Made by a program: the position numbers and the translations under genes. A stretch of DNA of 64,000 nucleotides. It comes from Dyella_B jejuensis. GTDB lineage: Bacteria; Pseudomonadota; Gammaproteobacteria; Xanthomonadales; Rhodanobacteraceae. Within the stretch, counting starts at the first letter, position 1. Each line of letters opens with the position of its first letter. Under the pieces are notes generated by a model. It saw only the letters and a list, made by a program, of their open reading frames with translations, did no database searches and was not told the DNA's origin. This document shows, one piece after another, positions 7,763-16,616 of the stretch. The stretch lies in NCBI RefSeq assembly GCF_044904675.1, contig NZ_JADIKJ010000010.1, forward strand, positions 124,001 through 188,000, in the 5' to 3' direction.

Positions 7763-9778
7763 TTATTGGCGATAATCTCCGACGATATCAAGCAGCGGTC
7801 CAAGGTGAGACTCGAAGTGCTTCCAGCGCGCGACCGACGACTTATAGATCGGGCGGCGGACCTGGGCCGCGCTCGCGGTTCTCACCACACGCCTGTTCTC
7901 GTGAAAACTCAGGCAGCGGGGATCCCACGGCAGCCCCAAATAACTCAGCAGCCGACGTGCCTCGCCTTCGGTATCTTTCACCATATTTTCGTAATGCAAC
8001 TCAAGTATCGATCCTGCCGGCAACACCTGCTGCCAATGCTGCATCAATTCGATGTAGCGTACGTAATAGCGGCCAAGGCTGCCAAGGTCATAGGTAAAAT
8101 CGAGATTGTTCTTGGAAAACAGGGTGGCGTAGCACGAGAAGCACGAGTCCATCGGATTGCGCTTCGCATGGATGATCTTCGCTTGGGGAAACAATTGTCG
8201 AATCATGCCAATATGCGTGAAGTTCGACATCATCTTGTCGGTGATGTGGGTGGCACCAGGGGCGAGCCGCCACACCTTTTCTACATAGGCCTGACCCATG
8301 CGCAGCAGTGCTTCTGCCGACATGCCTGCAGCCACTTCAGGATAGCGTTTGGCGGGAAGCCCGACTTCGGTGGCGCTGGCGAAGATGAGGTTTTCCAATT
8401 CTGGCAACTCGCCCGCGCCGTGAATATCGGGATGCGACGAGAGAATCTGCTCGATCAGCGACGTTCCCGATCGCGGCATGCCGACAATAAAGATCGGAGA
8501 CTTCCCTGATGAAGCCGGCGCGGCTCGATCGGCAAAAAACTGTTTGTTGAAAATCGCGCGCACATTGTCGGCCAATGCAATCCTGTTGGTCTCATCCGGT
8601 GAAATCTGGGTATGTTTAAGGCGATTACCTTGCGCATAGGCTTCGAAAGCGTCGTCGTAACGCTCAAGGTCTTCACGCATTTTTCCCAGACCGAACCAGT
8701 AAAGGATGCGGGAGCTTTCGGATAGGAAGGGCAGCCTGGAGGCCAGCTTCTCCATGCGCTCGGGTTCGGGTTGTCCCGGCTCGAAGCGGCGCAGTGAGGC
8801 CAAGTTGAAATAGCTTTCCACGGCGTCGGGATCGATCGCCATGGCTTTTTCGAAATACTCGCGCGCCTCCTCCAGTCGCCCTTGACGACGGATGCTGCGT
8901 CCGAGGTTATTGCACGACTCGACATGGTCGGGTTTCAATTCCAGCGCCTTGCGATAGCTTTGCTCGGCTTCGGCAAAACGTTCCTGTGTATAAAGCAAGC
9001 CGCCGAGGTCAAAATGTGCCCGTGAGAATTGGGAATCGAGCGCGATGGATTGGCGATAATTTGCCTCTGCGTTCGCATGATCACCAAGCTCGCGCAAAGC
9101 GTTGCCGAGGTTGGCATATGCTTCGGCATCGTCAGGCACCAGCGCAACCAGGCGGCGAAAGCTTTCTGCAGCCTCAGACATGCGAAACTGCCCATACAGC
9201 ACTACGCCTATCGCGTTGGTAATCGGTGCGCTATCAGGAAACGCGCGAAGTGCCTCGCGCAGATGCGATTCGGCATCCGCATAGCGGCCTGCACTCATCA
9301 GCGTAAAGCCAAGATTGGCATGCGCTTCGTTGAAACCGGGACGTAGCGCGATCACACGCTCATAAACTTCAATCGCTTCGCTGTAACGGTTTTGTACCGA
9401 CAGCGCGTATCCAAGCTTGAAATGCGCATCGATAAAATCAGGCTTGATGGTGCATGCACGATGGAAGCTCTCCGCAGCATTAGCCAGCTGTTGCATCGCC
9501 ATCAGGTTATCGCCTAGAAGGTAATGTCCCGTCGCATCCGCGGGGAACAGCGTTACCGCCTGACGCTGTACTTCGACCGCTTCTGCGAGCCTCCCTTGCG
9601 ATCTGAGTGAAACGCCAAGCGCCTGCCATGCAGCACCATGCAGCGGATATTGATGGGTGAGCTTGCGCGCCAGCGTCTCAAGCTGGCCATATTGCTTTTG
9701 CTGAATGAGGGCAACCAGTGTAAGAACGTCTTGCTCGTCTGGGGCATTGTCCGTGCTTGGCATGGCGTTTTGTGACAT
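7763..9778 (-). CDS. TPR-repeat sulfotransferase
   Basis: A 671-residue protein in two parts. Residues about 1-380 hold roughly nine to ten tetratricopeptide repeats (for example AEAVEVQRQAVTLFPADATG, SEAIEVYERVIALRPGFNEA, AEAEQSYRKALELKPDHVES). Residues about 425-671 are a sulfotransferase domain with the PAPS-binding loop FIVGMPRSGTSLIEQILSSH near 430 and later AKIIHAKRNPMDSCFS. This architecture transfers sulfate from PAPS to proteins or carbohydrates; the acceptor is unknown. No signal peptide is visible. The gene stands alone, divergent from the S53 protease, and its base composition is somewhat less GC-rich than the flanking core genes. Confidence 0.92.
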   Translation of the reverse strand: MSQNAMPSTDNAPDEQDVLTLVALIQQKQYGQLETLARKLTHQYPLHGAAWQALGVSLRSQGRLAEAVEVQRQAVTLFPADATGHYLLGDNLMAMQQLANAAESFHRACTIKPDFIDAHFKLGYALSVQNRYSEAIEVYERVIALRPGFNEAHANLGFTLMSAGRYADAESHLREALRAFPDSAPITNAIGVVLYGQFRMSEAAESFRRLVALVPDDAEAYANLGNALRELGDHANAEANYRQSIALDSQFSRAHFDLGGLLYTQERFAEAEQSYRKALELKPDHVESCNNLGRSIRRQGRLEEAREYFEKAMAIDPDAVESYFNLASLRRFEPGQPEPERMEKLASRLPFLSESSRILYWFGLGKMREDLERYDDAFEAYAQGNRLKHTQISPDETNRIALADNVRAIFNKQFFADRAAPASSGKSPIFIVGMPRSGTSLIEQILSSHPDIHGAGELPELENLIFASATEVGLPAKRYPEVAAGMSAEALLRMGQAYVEKVWRLAPGATHITDKMMSNFTHIGMIRQLFPQAKIIHAKRNPMDSCFSCYATLFSKNNLDFTYDLGSLGRYYVRYIELMQHWQQVLPAGSILELHYENMVKDTEGEARRLLSYLGLPWDPRCLSFHENRRVVRTASAAQVRRPIYKSSVARWKHFESHLGPLLDIVGDYRQ

Positions 9779-10082
9779 GGATCCGGGGTTCCGTAGGAGG
9801 CAAGTATTGCCGCAAGCATTGATGCTGATATCGATGGCAATAAACAGCGTGCATTAATACGCAAGGCGTGAAGTACATGTGTATGCATGCACATGCAAAA
9901 AGCTTGTGTCCGTATAAATCAAGCATGGGGCTTGTCTCCCTCAGCTCCCGCGCATTCACTGAACATGCACAACGTCATGGTAGGCTCCCGCAGCCATTTG
10001 GCACCCCTGGGGAGGGGGGCACCAGTCAGTTTCCTCGCAATCTCTTCTTTCTCTTTTTCAACTAGCTAATTGGGAGTAGCGC
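9779..10082. promoter_or_regulatory. Divergent intergenic region with 20-bp palindrome
   Basis: This 304-bp AT-richer spacer separates the divergent TPR-sulfotransferase and S53-protease genes, so both promoters should lie here. At 9876-9895 there is a 20-bp inverted repeat (CATGTGTATGCATGCACATG) with only one mismatched pair, a good candidate binding site for a dimeric regulator. A ribosome site GGGAG precedes the protease ATG by 6 nt. No gene is seen in the spacer. Confidence 0.4.
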
Positions 10083-11828
10083 ATGATGAATAGAGCAGAT
10101 TCGACTGGAAAAAGTCTAACAAAAGGAATGACCATTATGGCCCGCAGGACATGCGGGCTTTCATTTGCCATCGCACTGGCCTTTGGCGCGACCAATGCGG
10201 CTCATGCGGCGCAGTTCATGACGCACCATGTGCGTGATGCCGTGAGCCAGGGGACAGCGAGACAGGTGGGCAGCCTGCCCGCCAGCAAATTGATGGCTAT
10301 CGACGTGGTATTGCCGGTTCGCGATCAGGCCGGCCTCGATCAATTCGTGGCGAACGTGACCAATCCAATGAGTCTGCAGTATCGCCAATATCTCACGCCA
10401 GAAGAGTTCACTGCCCGCTTCGGCCCCGACCAGAATGACTACAACACGGTCGTCCACTATCTGAAGCAGTATGGCTTCACGGTCACCGGCGGCAGTCGCG
10501 ACGGCATGGATGTGCAGGCTGTGGGCCCGGTTTCTGCCATAGAAGCGGCCTTCAACGTGAAGATGCACACCTATCAGCATCCGACCGAGAATCGCACGTT
10601 CTACGCTCCGGATCGTGAACCGGCTACCGCGCTGGCCATTCCGTTGTGGCACGTGTCGGGTCTGGATAACTATTCGATTCCGCACCCGCAGTTCGTAAAG
10701 AAGGATGAATACGCCGCAGCCCACGGTATTTCGCCGGACGCGGTGGTTTCGCATGCCACCACCGGCTCAGGACCTTCCGCTTCCTTCCTGGGCAGCGACA
10801 TGCGCGCGGCTTATTACGGCAGCGGTTCGCTTACTGGTGCCGGACAGACGCTTGGCCTGTTCGAATACGCGGGCATCAACACCTCCGATATCACCCTTTA
10901 TTATAAGAACGCCAAGGAAACGAATCCGAATAACCTCACCGTCGTCTCCACCGATGGCACTCCCACCACTTGCAATGGTGGCTCGAGCTGTTCCTCCGAC
11001 GGCGAGCAAGCTCTCGATGTGACGCAGGCGCAGGGCATGGCGCCTAAGCTGTCGAAGGTGGTCATGTATGTCGGCGCCACCGACACGGCCATCATCAGTG
11101 CCATGACGACCACCACCGATTCGGACGGCGTGCTACCGCTGACACTCAGCTGCTCGTGGGGTTGGACGCCGGAAGACGCATCGACGCTCGATCCGTATTT
11201 TGAAAAGATGGCTGCGCAGGGTCAGAGCTTCTTCGTCGCTTCCGGCGATTCTGGCGAGTGGACAAAGAGCGGCAACGCCGAATCATGGCCCGCCGATGAC
11301 GCCAACATCATCGCTGTAGGAGGTACCGATCTCACCACGTCCAGCGCCGCTGGCTCATGGAAGTCGGAAACGGCCTGGAGCGATTCTTCCGGCGGCATTT
11401 CGCCGAACGACATCGCCATTCCGTCATGGCAGCAGATCTCCGGCGTGATCACCTCCACCAACAAAGGCTCGACGAAGTACCGCAATGGCCCGGACGTAGC
11501 GGCCAACGCGAACTTCACTTTCTACACCTGTGCCATGGGCAGTTGCCAAGCCAACGAGTACGGCGGCACCAGCTTTGCGGCGCCGATGTGGGCGGCCTTT
11601 GTAGCGTTGGTCGATGAGCAGATCGCCAATGATGGAAGCACGTCTTATGTTGGCTTCCTCAATCCCACGATCTACGCCAACAACGCGCCTGGAGGCACCG
11701 CCTACTCGAGCAATTTCCACGATATAACCAGTGGCAAAAACGAGAAGTACTCGACCGAGAAGGGTTATGACCTGGTAACCGGTTGGGGCAGCCCGCAAGC
11801 CGCGTTGATCAACACCCTCGCCAAGTAA
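10083..11828 (+). CDS. Secreted S53-family serine-carboxyl protease (sedolisin/kumamolisin type)
   Basis: A 581-residue preproenzyme. A signal peptide ends near AHA (about residue 42), with FAIALAFGATNAAHA as its core. A pro-kumamolisin activation domain follows (about 55-185, LDQFVANVTNPMSLQYRQYL). The mature S53 domain carries the Ser-Glu-Asp machinery: Glu and Asp in GEQALDVTQAQG, Ser in YGGTSFAAPMW, the oxyanion-hole Asp in FVASGDSGE, and a C-terminal calcium site around FHDITSGKNEKYS...GYDLVTGWGSP. Sedolisins are acid-active endopeptidases that mature by self-processing, so this is an exported digestive protease. ATG 10083 follows GGGAG at 6 nt; an internal ATG (MARRTCG) would also leave a signal peptide. 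A strong hairpin follows the gene. Confidence 0.95.
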   Translation: MMNRADSTGKSLTKGMTIMARRTCGLSFAIALAFGATNAAHAAQFMTHHVRDAVSQGTARQVGSLPASKLMAIDVVLPVRDQAGLDQFVANVTNPMSLQYRQYLTPEEFTARFGPDQNDYNTVVHYLKQYGFTVTGGSRDGMDVQAVGPVSAIEAAFNVKMHTYQHPTENRTFYAPDREPATALAIPLWHVSGLDNYSIPHPQFVKKDEYAAAHGISPDAVVSHATTGSGPSASFLGSDMRAAYYGSGSLTGAGQTLGLFEYAGINTSDITLYYKNAKETNPNNLTVVSTDGTPTTCNGGSSCSSDGEQALDVTQAQGMAPKLSKVVMYVGATDTAIISAMTTTTDSDGVLPLTLSCSWGWTPEDASTLDPYFEKMAAQGQSFFVASGDSGEWTKSGNAESWPADDANIIAVGGTDLTTSSAAGSWKSETAWSDSSGGISPNDIAIPSWQQISGVITSTNKGSTKYRNGPDVAANANFTFYTCAMGSCQANEYGGTSFAAPMWAAFVALVDEQIANDGSTSYVGFLNPTIYANNAPGGTAYSSNFHDITSGKNEKYSTEKGYDLVTGWGSPQAALINTLAK

Positions 11829-11850
11829 TCTCGTTCGAAGCGACTACGGC

Positions 11851-11887
11851 AAAAAAAGCAGGCCCAGGATGCATCCTGGGCCTGCTT
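11851..11887 (-). terminator. Strong hairpin, possibly bidirectional terminator
   Basis: AAGCAGGCCCAGGA and its exact complement flank a TGCA loop (11856-11887), a 14-bp stem 28 nt after the S53 stop codon. Seven A residues on the left become a U tract when read on the minus strand, so the classical intrinsic terminator points leftward, while plus-strand readout has only a weak U tail. Confidence 0.6.
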
Positions 11888-12025
11888 GCATTGCAAGGCG
11901 GCACTATTTCTCTAACGGCAATCGATGCCGGATCATGGCTTTCGCCTATTTGAAGTGGTAATCCCCCCGCCAATTAGCTGACGCCAGAAGTGGAATTTTC
12001 TCGTAGTCTTTCCCGAGGAGGTTCC

Positions 12026-12292
12026 ATGAAAAAGTCCCGATTCACTGACAGCCAGATCCTGGCCGTGCTCAAGCAAGCCGAAGCCGGCACGCCGGTGCCA
12101 CAGCTGTGCCGCGAACACGGCATCAGCTCGGCGGCGTTCTACAAATGGCGCAGCAAGTTCGGCGGCATGGATGCGTCGCTGATGTCCCAGCTCAAGGAGC
12201 TGCAGGACGAGAACCGGCGCCTGAAGAAGATGTATGCCGACGCGCAGCTCAGTGCCGAGCTGCTGAAGGAGGCGATGGCAAAAAAATGGTAA
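12026..12292 (+). CDS. IS3-family transposase OrfA
   Basis: An 88-residue protein with an N-terminal helix-turn-helix (FTDSQILAVLKQAEAGTPVP, then CREHGISSAAFYKWRSKFGG) and a leucine-zipper coiled coil (LKELQDENRRLKKMYADAQL). It binds the element ends and dimerises. The ATG at 12026 follows GAGGAGG at 4 nt. Its 3' end contains the slippage heptamer that joins it to OrfB. Confidence 0.93.
   Translation: MKKSRFTDSQILAVLKQAEAGTPVPQLCREHGISSAAFYKWRSKFGGMDASLMSQLKELQDENRRLKKMYADAQLSAELLKEAMAKKW
12280..12286 (+). other. Programmed -1 frameshift site
   Basis: A run of seven A residues sits exactly in the X-XXY-YYZ register relative to OrfA (codons GCA AAA AAA TGG TAA), six bases before the OrfA stop codon. 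A -1 slip leads straight into the OrfB frame, giving the OrfAB fusion transposase that is normal for IS3 elements. Confidence 0.8.
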
Positions 12293-13113
12293 GGCCATCT
12301 CAGCGCCGGGAGATGGCCCGATGGGTAGTGGAGAGCAGGCGCACGAGTATCCGGCACGCCTGCCAGACGTTTGCGTTGAGCGAAACCGGCTATCGCTACC
12401 AGGCCAAGGCGAGCGAAGAGAACGCGCGGATCTCCGACTGGCTGATTCGGCTGACCACGGCCTATCGCGATGGGGGTTTCGGCCTGTGCTTTCTGCACCT
12501 GCGCAACGTCAAGGGGTTCGGCTGGAACCACAAGCGGGTCTACCGCATCGACCGTAAGCTGGAATTGAACTTGCGGATCAAGCCCGGGAAGCGCATCGTG
12601 CGCGAGCGGTCCGAACCACTGGCGGTACCCGAGTCCATCAACCACGTCTGGTCGATGGACTTCATGCACGACCAGCTCAGTGACGGGCGCAGCTTCCGGC
12701 CGTTCAACGTGCTGGATGACTTCAACCGCGAAGGGCTCGGGATCGAGGTCGACCTGTCACTGCCCGCGGGCCGCGTGATCCGGGCGCTGGAGCAGATCAT
12801 CGAGTGGCGTGGCAAGCCCCAGGCCATCCGCTGCGACAACGGTCCGGAATACATCAGTGGCGCGCTGCTGGCCTGGGCCGAGCAACAGGGCATCCGGATC
12901 GAACACATCCAACCGGGCAAGCCGCAACAAAACGCCTACGTCGAACGCTACAACCGAACCGTACGTTACGCCTGGCTGGCCCGAACCCTGTTCGACTCGA
13001 TCGAGCAGGTGCAGGACGTGTCCACGCGATGGCTATGGACATACAACCATGAGCGCTTGAACATGGCACTCGGCGGCATCACGCCGATGCAGAAATTGGC
13101 GCTCGCCGCCTAG
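12286..13113 (+). CDS. IS3-family transposase OrfB (DDE integrase domain)
   Basis: About 275 codons from ATG 12286, inside the A7 run, to TAG 13113. It carries the HTH_21 segment (TTAYRDGGFGLCFLHLRN) and the rve integrase core with all three catalytic acids: Asp in VWSMDFMHD, Asp in AIRCDNGPEYIS and Glu in NAYVERYNRTVRYAWL. The C-terminus WTYNHERLNMALGGITPMQ is standard. It is probably made mainly as an OrfAB fusion by -1 frameshifting. Confidence 0.92.
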   Translation: MVRPSQRREMARWVVESRRTSIRHACQTFALSETGYRYQAKASEENARISDWLIRLTTAYRDGGFGLCFLHLRNVKGFGWNHKRVYRIDRKLELNLRIKPGKRIVRERSEPLAVPESINHVWSMDFMHDQLSDGRSFRPFNVLDDFNREGLGIEVDLSLPAGRVIRALEQIIEWRGKPQAIRCDNGPEYISGALLAWAEQQGIRIEHIQPGKPQQNAYVERYNRTVRYAWLARTLFDSIEQVQDVSTRWLWTYNHERLNMALGGITPMQKLALAA

Positions 13114-13441
13114 CTCCACTTTTGCTGTCAGTTAAAAGTGGTGGGATTACCGTTAGCCTGCTTGCGAGCTTTTCAGAGTTCGAGAACGATATCCGGGCAG
13201 AGCGTCATGCGGACGGTATCGCCAAGGCCAAGGAACGAGGAGTCGCGTTTGGTCGTAAGCGTGCGTTGACTCCAAAACAATGCAAACGAATCAAAATACT
13301 TCGCGAAGAGGAATCTTTCCGTTCCCCAGTTAGCGGACCGATTCAATGTGGGACCGGCAACAATTTACAGGGCACTGCAAACTCCGTTAATGAGTAGCAC
13401 GATCACACCCCCAACCATACTCACGTAATTAGGGAAGATAT

Positions 13442-15241
13442 ATGAAATACAAATGGCGCTTTGGACATTCCGCATTGAGTGCGCTCACAGCTATCTTGAT
13501 ATTTATGAACATTGCATGGAGCAGTACTGCGCATGCAGATACGGCTTGGGACTTTGCTGGTATGTATGGTTATTACAGCGGAGGGGCCTATAACAATCCT
13601 GCCACGGGTAGTACGTCATGCCCCAAGGGTTACACTGCATATCTCGTTTATGGCACACCCAACGTCGACTGGTCGATGTACTTTTGCGGCCGACCACACG
13701 TAGCTGATCAGAACTCACTCTACGATTTTGGTGGTATGTTTGGATTGGCTGGGAGCACCGCGTATTACGCCGTGCCATGGAAAGGGTACTTTTATTACGT
13801 CAACCCCTTTACTCATACCGATACTTGCCCACCCGGCTACACTCAAACCCGAGTACTAGGGACACCAAACGTAGATAACAATCTGTTCTACTGCTGGCGT
13901 GCACATTCTTCCGATATAACTACGGCAAGCATGTACTTCGGTGGCATGACAGGAGATGGTGCTACCCCATACATTAACCCTGCAACGCAAACGGCACTGA
14001 CATGCCCTTCTGGCTATACGGCGTACCCTGCATTGGGTACGCCCAACGTAGATTATCGATTCTTCTATTGTGGCATTCCACAGAACGTAGCAACCGTCGC
14101 GGCTGGAGCGGGAAGTCTTGGAATAGGTGAGCCCATCATAGAAGATGCCGGTTCGGCAGGTTGGGCCGTTAGCGACCAAGTAAATGCGCTCAACAATAAC
14201 GGCATCAATGCTCGTGTCGTTCGATTGTGGACCCTTGCTAACGATCTTCTGACTAGCTCAACTCAAATCAATGCCACAGAGATGCCGATAGCTCAGGCTA
14301 CCGTGCAACAACTGCAAAGTTCCGGAGTGACTGTTCTTGGCGTAGATGGAGAATATCCGACGTGGATGACCGGCGGAACTATTTGGAACGAAATACCGTG
14401 TAGAAGTACAACGCCCGGAAGTGCATATGAAAACTTCATCAGCAACTTCAAGCAATCTTGGAACACAATGTCTGCTGCGTTGCCAAGCATTCTCATGTGG
14501 GAGCCAGCAAATGAAACAAACGGTCTGCTAGTGCCAGATTTAACGGATGCCGGCATGTGTCCAGCAGGGCATGCGTCCACCTTCACTGAACAAGAGGCCG
14601 CCGCCATCACAATGGACATGATGTACGCAGCGCATGCCGCAATTCACGCCAACATCCCTAATGCCACGGTATTCATGCCGCCACCAAGTCCGAATCCTAC
14701 AGGAACATATCTAGACCCGACATTTGCTCCCATTGTTTCGTTTATCACGCAAATTTACAGTGACATTGCATTGGGTAACTGGCCTAGTACCAATCCACGC
14801 GATTACTTTGACGGCGGAAGCTGGCACCCTTACATTGCCACCGACGCTACAGCATCGACATGGGTTGAACCAAATAACAAGGTGTATGCGGTATTCCAGA
14901 GCAACAACGACACGAATATTCCGTTCTTGTTTTCCGAAACCGGCTTTGAGGTCTGCCAGACTTGCACCGTCACTTCGTATAGCACCGCTGCATCATGGAT
15001 GGCGGACGAAATAACACTGAGTCAGCAGAACTTTCCGTGGCTCACTTATCTCATCTATTTCCGCGCGTTTGAGGATGGATTCGGAGGAGCAGGCGCAAAT
15101 CAATATTTCGGCATCATGTCCTCGCCAACCTCACTGCCGGGAAACACGTGGTTTACAACTGCGACTTCCAATTCGGCAACCAGCCCTCCATCCGGCTTTT
15201 GCTACTTTACGGGATGTAATTATCCATCACCAAAGCCATAG
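13442..15241 (+). CDS. Secreted three-repeat protein with clan GH-A-like glycoside hydrolase domain
   Basis: A 599-residue protein I cannot assign to a named family. A signal peptide ends near AHA (residue 32). Three repeats follow (about 38-86, 96-155 and 166-213), each F-x-G-G-M-x-G ... C-P-x-G-Y-T ... G-T-P-N-V-D ... F/Y-x-C. The two cysteines of each repeat are exactly 22 residues apart (60/82, 129/151, 188/210), implying one disulfide per repeat. Residues about 220-575 look like a TIM-barrel hydrolase of clan GH-A: MWEPANETNG gives an Asn-Glu acid/base candidate (Glu358), FLFSETGFE gives a nucleophile candidate (Glu499), and GSWHPY a conserved-type His. Base composition is about half GC by eye, clearly below the neighbours, and codon choice differs, suggesting transfer. 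ATG 13442 follows GGGAAG. Substrate unknown. Confidence 0.75.
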   Translation: MKYKWRFGHSALSALTAILIFMNIAWSSTAHADTAWDFAGMYGYYSGGAYNNPATGSTSCPKGYTAYLVYGTPNVDWSMYFCGRPHVADQNSLYDFGGMFGLAGSTAYYAVPWKGYFYYVNPFTHTDTCPPGYTQTRVLGTPNVDNNLFYCWRAHSSDITTASMYFGGMTGDGATPYINPATQTALTCPSGYTAYPALGTPNVDYRFFYCGIPQNVATVAAGAGSLGIGEPIIEDAGSAGWAVSDQVNALNNNGINARVVRLWTLANDLLTSSTQINATEMPIAQATVQQLQSSGVTVLGVDGEYPTWMTGGTIWNEIPCRSTTPGSAYENFISNFKQSWNTMSAALPSILMWEPANETNGLLVPDLTDAGMCPAGHASTFTEQEAAAITMDMMYAAHAAIHANIPNATVFMPPPSPNPTGTYLDPTFAPIVSFITQIYSDIALGNWPSTNPRDYFDGGSWHPYIATDATASTWVEPNNKVYAVFQSNNDTNIPFLFSETGFEVCQTCTVTSYSTAASWMADEITLSQQNFPWLTYLIYFRAFEDGFGGAGANQYFGIMSSPTSLPGNTWFTTATSNSATSPPSGFCYFTGCNYPSPKP

Positions 15242-15246
15242 GCCAT

Positions 15247-16432
15247 GGCTGTTTCCAATAGAATATCCCCCGCTGTTATGTACAACAGTGAGGCATGTTT
15301 CCGTATGTGTCAGTGGACGAACGTGTCCCTGTCGATCATCCGATCCGCAAGCTGCGGGTATTGGTCGATGCCGTCCTGAAGGAACTGGACGAGGTGTTGG
15401 CCTCGCGCTACGCCACCGGTGGCCGTACTTCGACTCCTCCCGAGCGTTTGCTGCGTGCCTCACTGCTGCAAGTGGTCTATAGCGTGCGCAGCGAACGACT
15501 GCTGATAGAGCAGTTGAACTACAACCTGCTTTTCCGTTGGTTTGTCGGTTTGAACATCGACGATCCGGTGTGGGATCACTCCACGTTCTCGTTCAATCGT
15601 GACCGGTTGTTCGACACCGACATCGCCCAGCGTTTCTTCGCCCACACCGTGCTATTAGCACGCCTCAATGACCTGGTCAGCGACGAACACTTCTCGTTGG
15701 ATGGTTCGTTGCTGGAGGCGTGGACTTCGCATCGAAGCTTTCGCCCCAAGGACGATGACCGGGATGGCGATGAGGATGACTTTCGAGGCCAGAAGCGCCG
15801 TAACGCGACCCACGCATCGACCACTGATCCGGATGCACGCCTGATGCGCAAGGCCAAAGGGCAAGCAGCCCGCCTGGCTTATTCGGCCAATGCGCTGATG
15901 GAGAACCGCCATGGCTTGCTGATCGGCGTGGATATTCGCCACGCCACGGGCACCGGTGAACGTGAGGGTGCGCTGGCGCTGGTCGATGCGCATCTCCCCC
16001 GGGCGCTACCCTGGGCGCTGATCGCGGTTATGACGTACAGGACTTCGTTGAGCAGCTACGGCAACGTGGCATCGTTCCCCACATCGCCCGCAACACCACC
16101 GATGGGCGGCGTAGTGCGATCGATGCACGGACGGCCAGCCGCGGGAACTACGCCATCAGCTTACTGGTCCGCAAACGCATTGAGCAGAGTTTTGGTTGGG
16201 TCAAGACCATCGGCGATCTGCGCAAGCTACCGCTGATTGGATTGGCCAAGGTCAATGCTTGGGCGCACTGGAATTTCGCCGCGTATAACCTGATCCGACT
16301 GGATGGCATCGGCCAGTGGTGGAATCCCTCGCCCACGTAAAAACACTCATGGCGAGGGGCATCCGAACCATGCAAGCCCTTTGATAGACACAGGTTATCG
16401 CGCCACAATGAAATGGGTGTTTCTCAACAGCC
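15247..16432 (+). mobile_element. IS5-family-like insertion sequence, inactivated
   Basis: The limits are set by short inverted ends GGCTGTT (15247-15253) and AACAGCC (16426-16432) around a transposase reading frame. The left end lies 5 nt after the stop codon of the repeat/hydrolase gene. No target duplication is evident. The transposase carries a frameshift, so the copy is not autonomous. The limits are approximate because the matching ends are only 7 bp. Confidence 0.6.
15295..16340 (+). pseudogene. IS5-family transposase (DUF772/DDE_Tnp_1), frameshifted
   Basis: The first part reads FPYVSVDERVPVDHPIRKLR...RSERLLIEQLNYNLLFRWFV...DGSLLEAW...KRRNATHASTTDPDARLMRK up to about codon 235. After a net loss of one base near 15995-16002 the protein continues in another frame as GATLGADRGYDVQDFVEQLR...RIEQSFGWVKTIGDLRKLPL to TAA 16340. 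The three DDE acids are visible across the two frames (LDGSLLEAW, GADRGYD, RIEQSFGW). Reconstructed length is about 348 residues, normal for the family. Confidence 0.85.
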
Positions 16433-16616
16433 TGCTAAACCGACTATCCGCACTAACACCTGGTTGATGCGATAACACCTGATTGATGCGAGCGAAAACT
16501 GCAACAAGGATCTTGATGATCAAGACTGTGCAGCGCCCCATCGCCGGGATCGATTGATCCAGAGGCATTCGATCTCACGACACTAAGCGCCACCCAAGCG
16601 CATTTGAACACAGCGC

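Larger units (their letters stand above)
11957..13151 (+). mobile_element. IS3-family insertion sequence (IS407-like type)
   Basis: About 1.2 kb with two overlapping transposase frames and imperfect terminal inverted repeats. The left end reads GGTAATCCC (11957-11965) and the right end GGGATTACC (13143-13151); the repeats extend with gaps to about 38 bp, sharing internal CTGAC and AAGTGGA blocks. I see no target duplication at these ends, consistent with a deletion at one side after insertion. The transposase looks intact, so the element may still be active. Confidence 0.85.
11935..13428 (+). pseudogene. Serine recombinase (resolvase/invertase) gene, interrupted by IS and frameshifted
   Basis: To the right of the IS3 element the DNA reads ITVSLLASFSEFENDIRAER then GIAKAKERGVAFGRKRALTP, the C-terminal part of a Tn3-resolvase/Pin-type serine recombinase. 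The helix-turn-helix continues only after a one-base shift near 13315, as SVPQLADRFNVGPATIYRAL, ending at 13428. To the left of the IS, ATG 11935 gives MAFAYLK, resembling the usual recombinase start (FAYxRVST). The catalytic domain between is missing, so the IS replaced rather than simply interrupted it. The gene cannot give a functional recombinase. It marks this spot as an old mobile-element site. Confidence 0.75.

Noticed and set aside
11951..13160. Search for a 3-5 bp target duplication around the IS3 element
   Set aside because: Flanks (GAAGT on the left, GTTAG on the right) do not match at the ends I assign; a later deletion is a simpler explanation than shifted ends.
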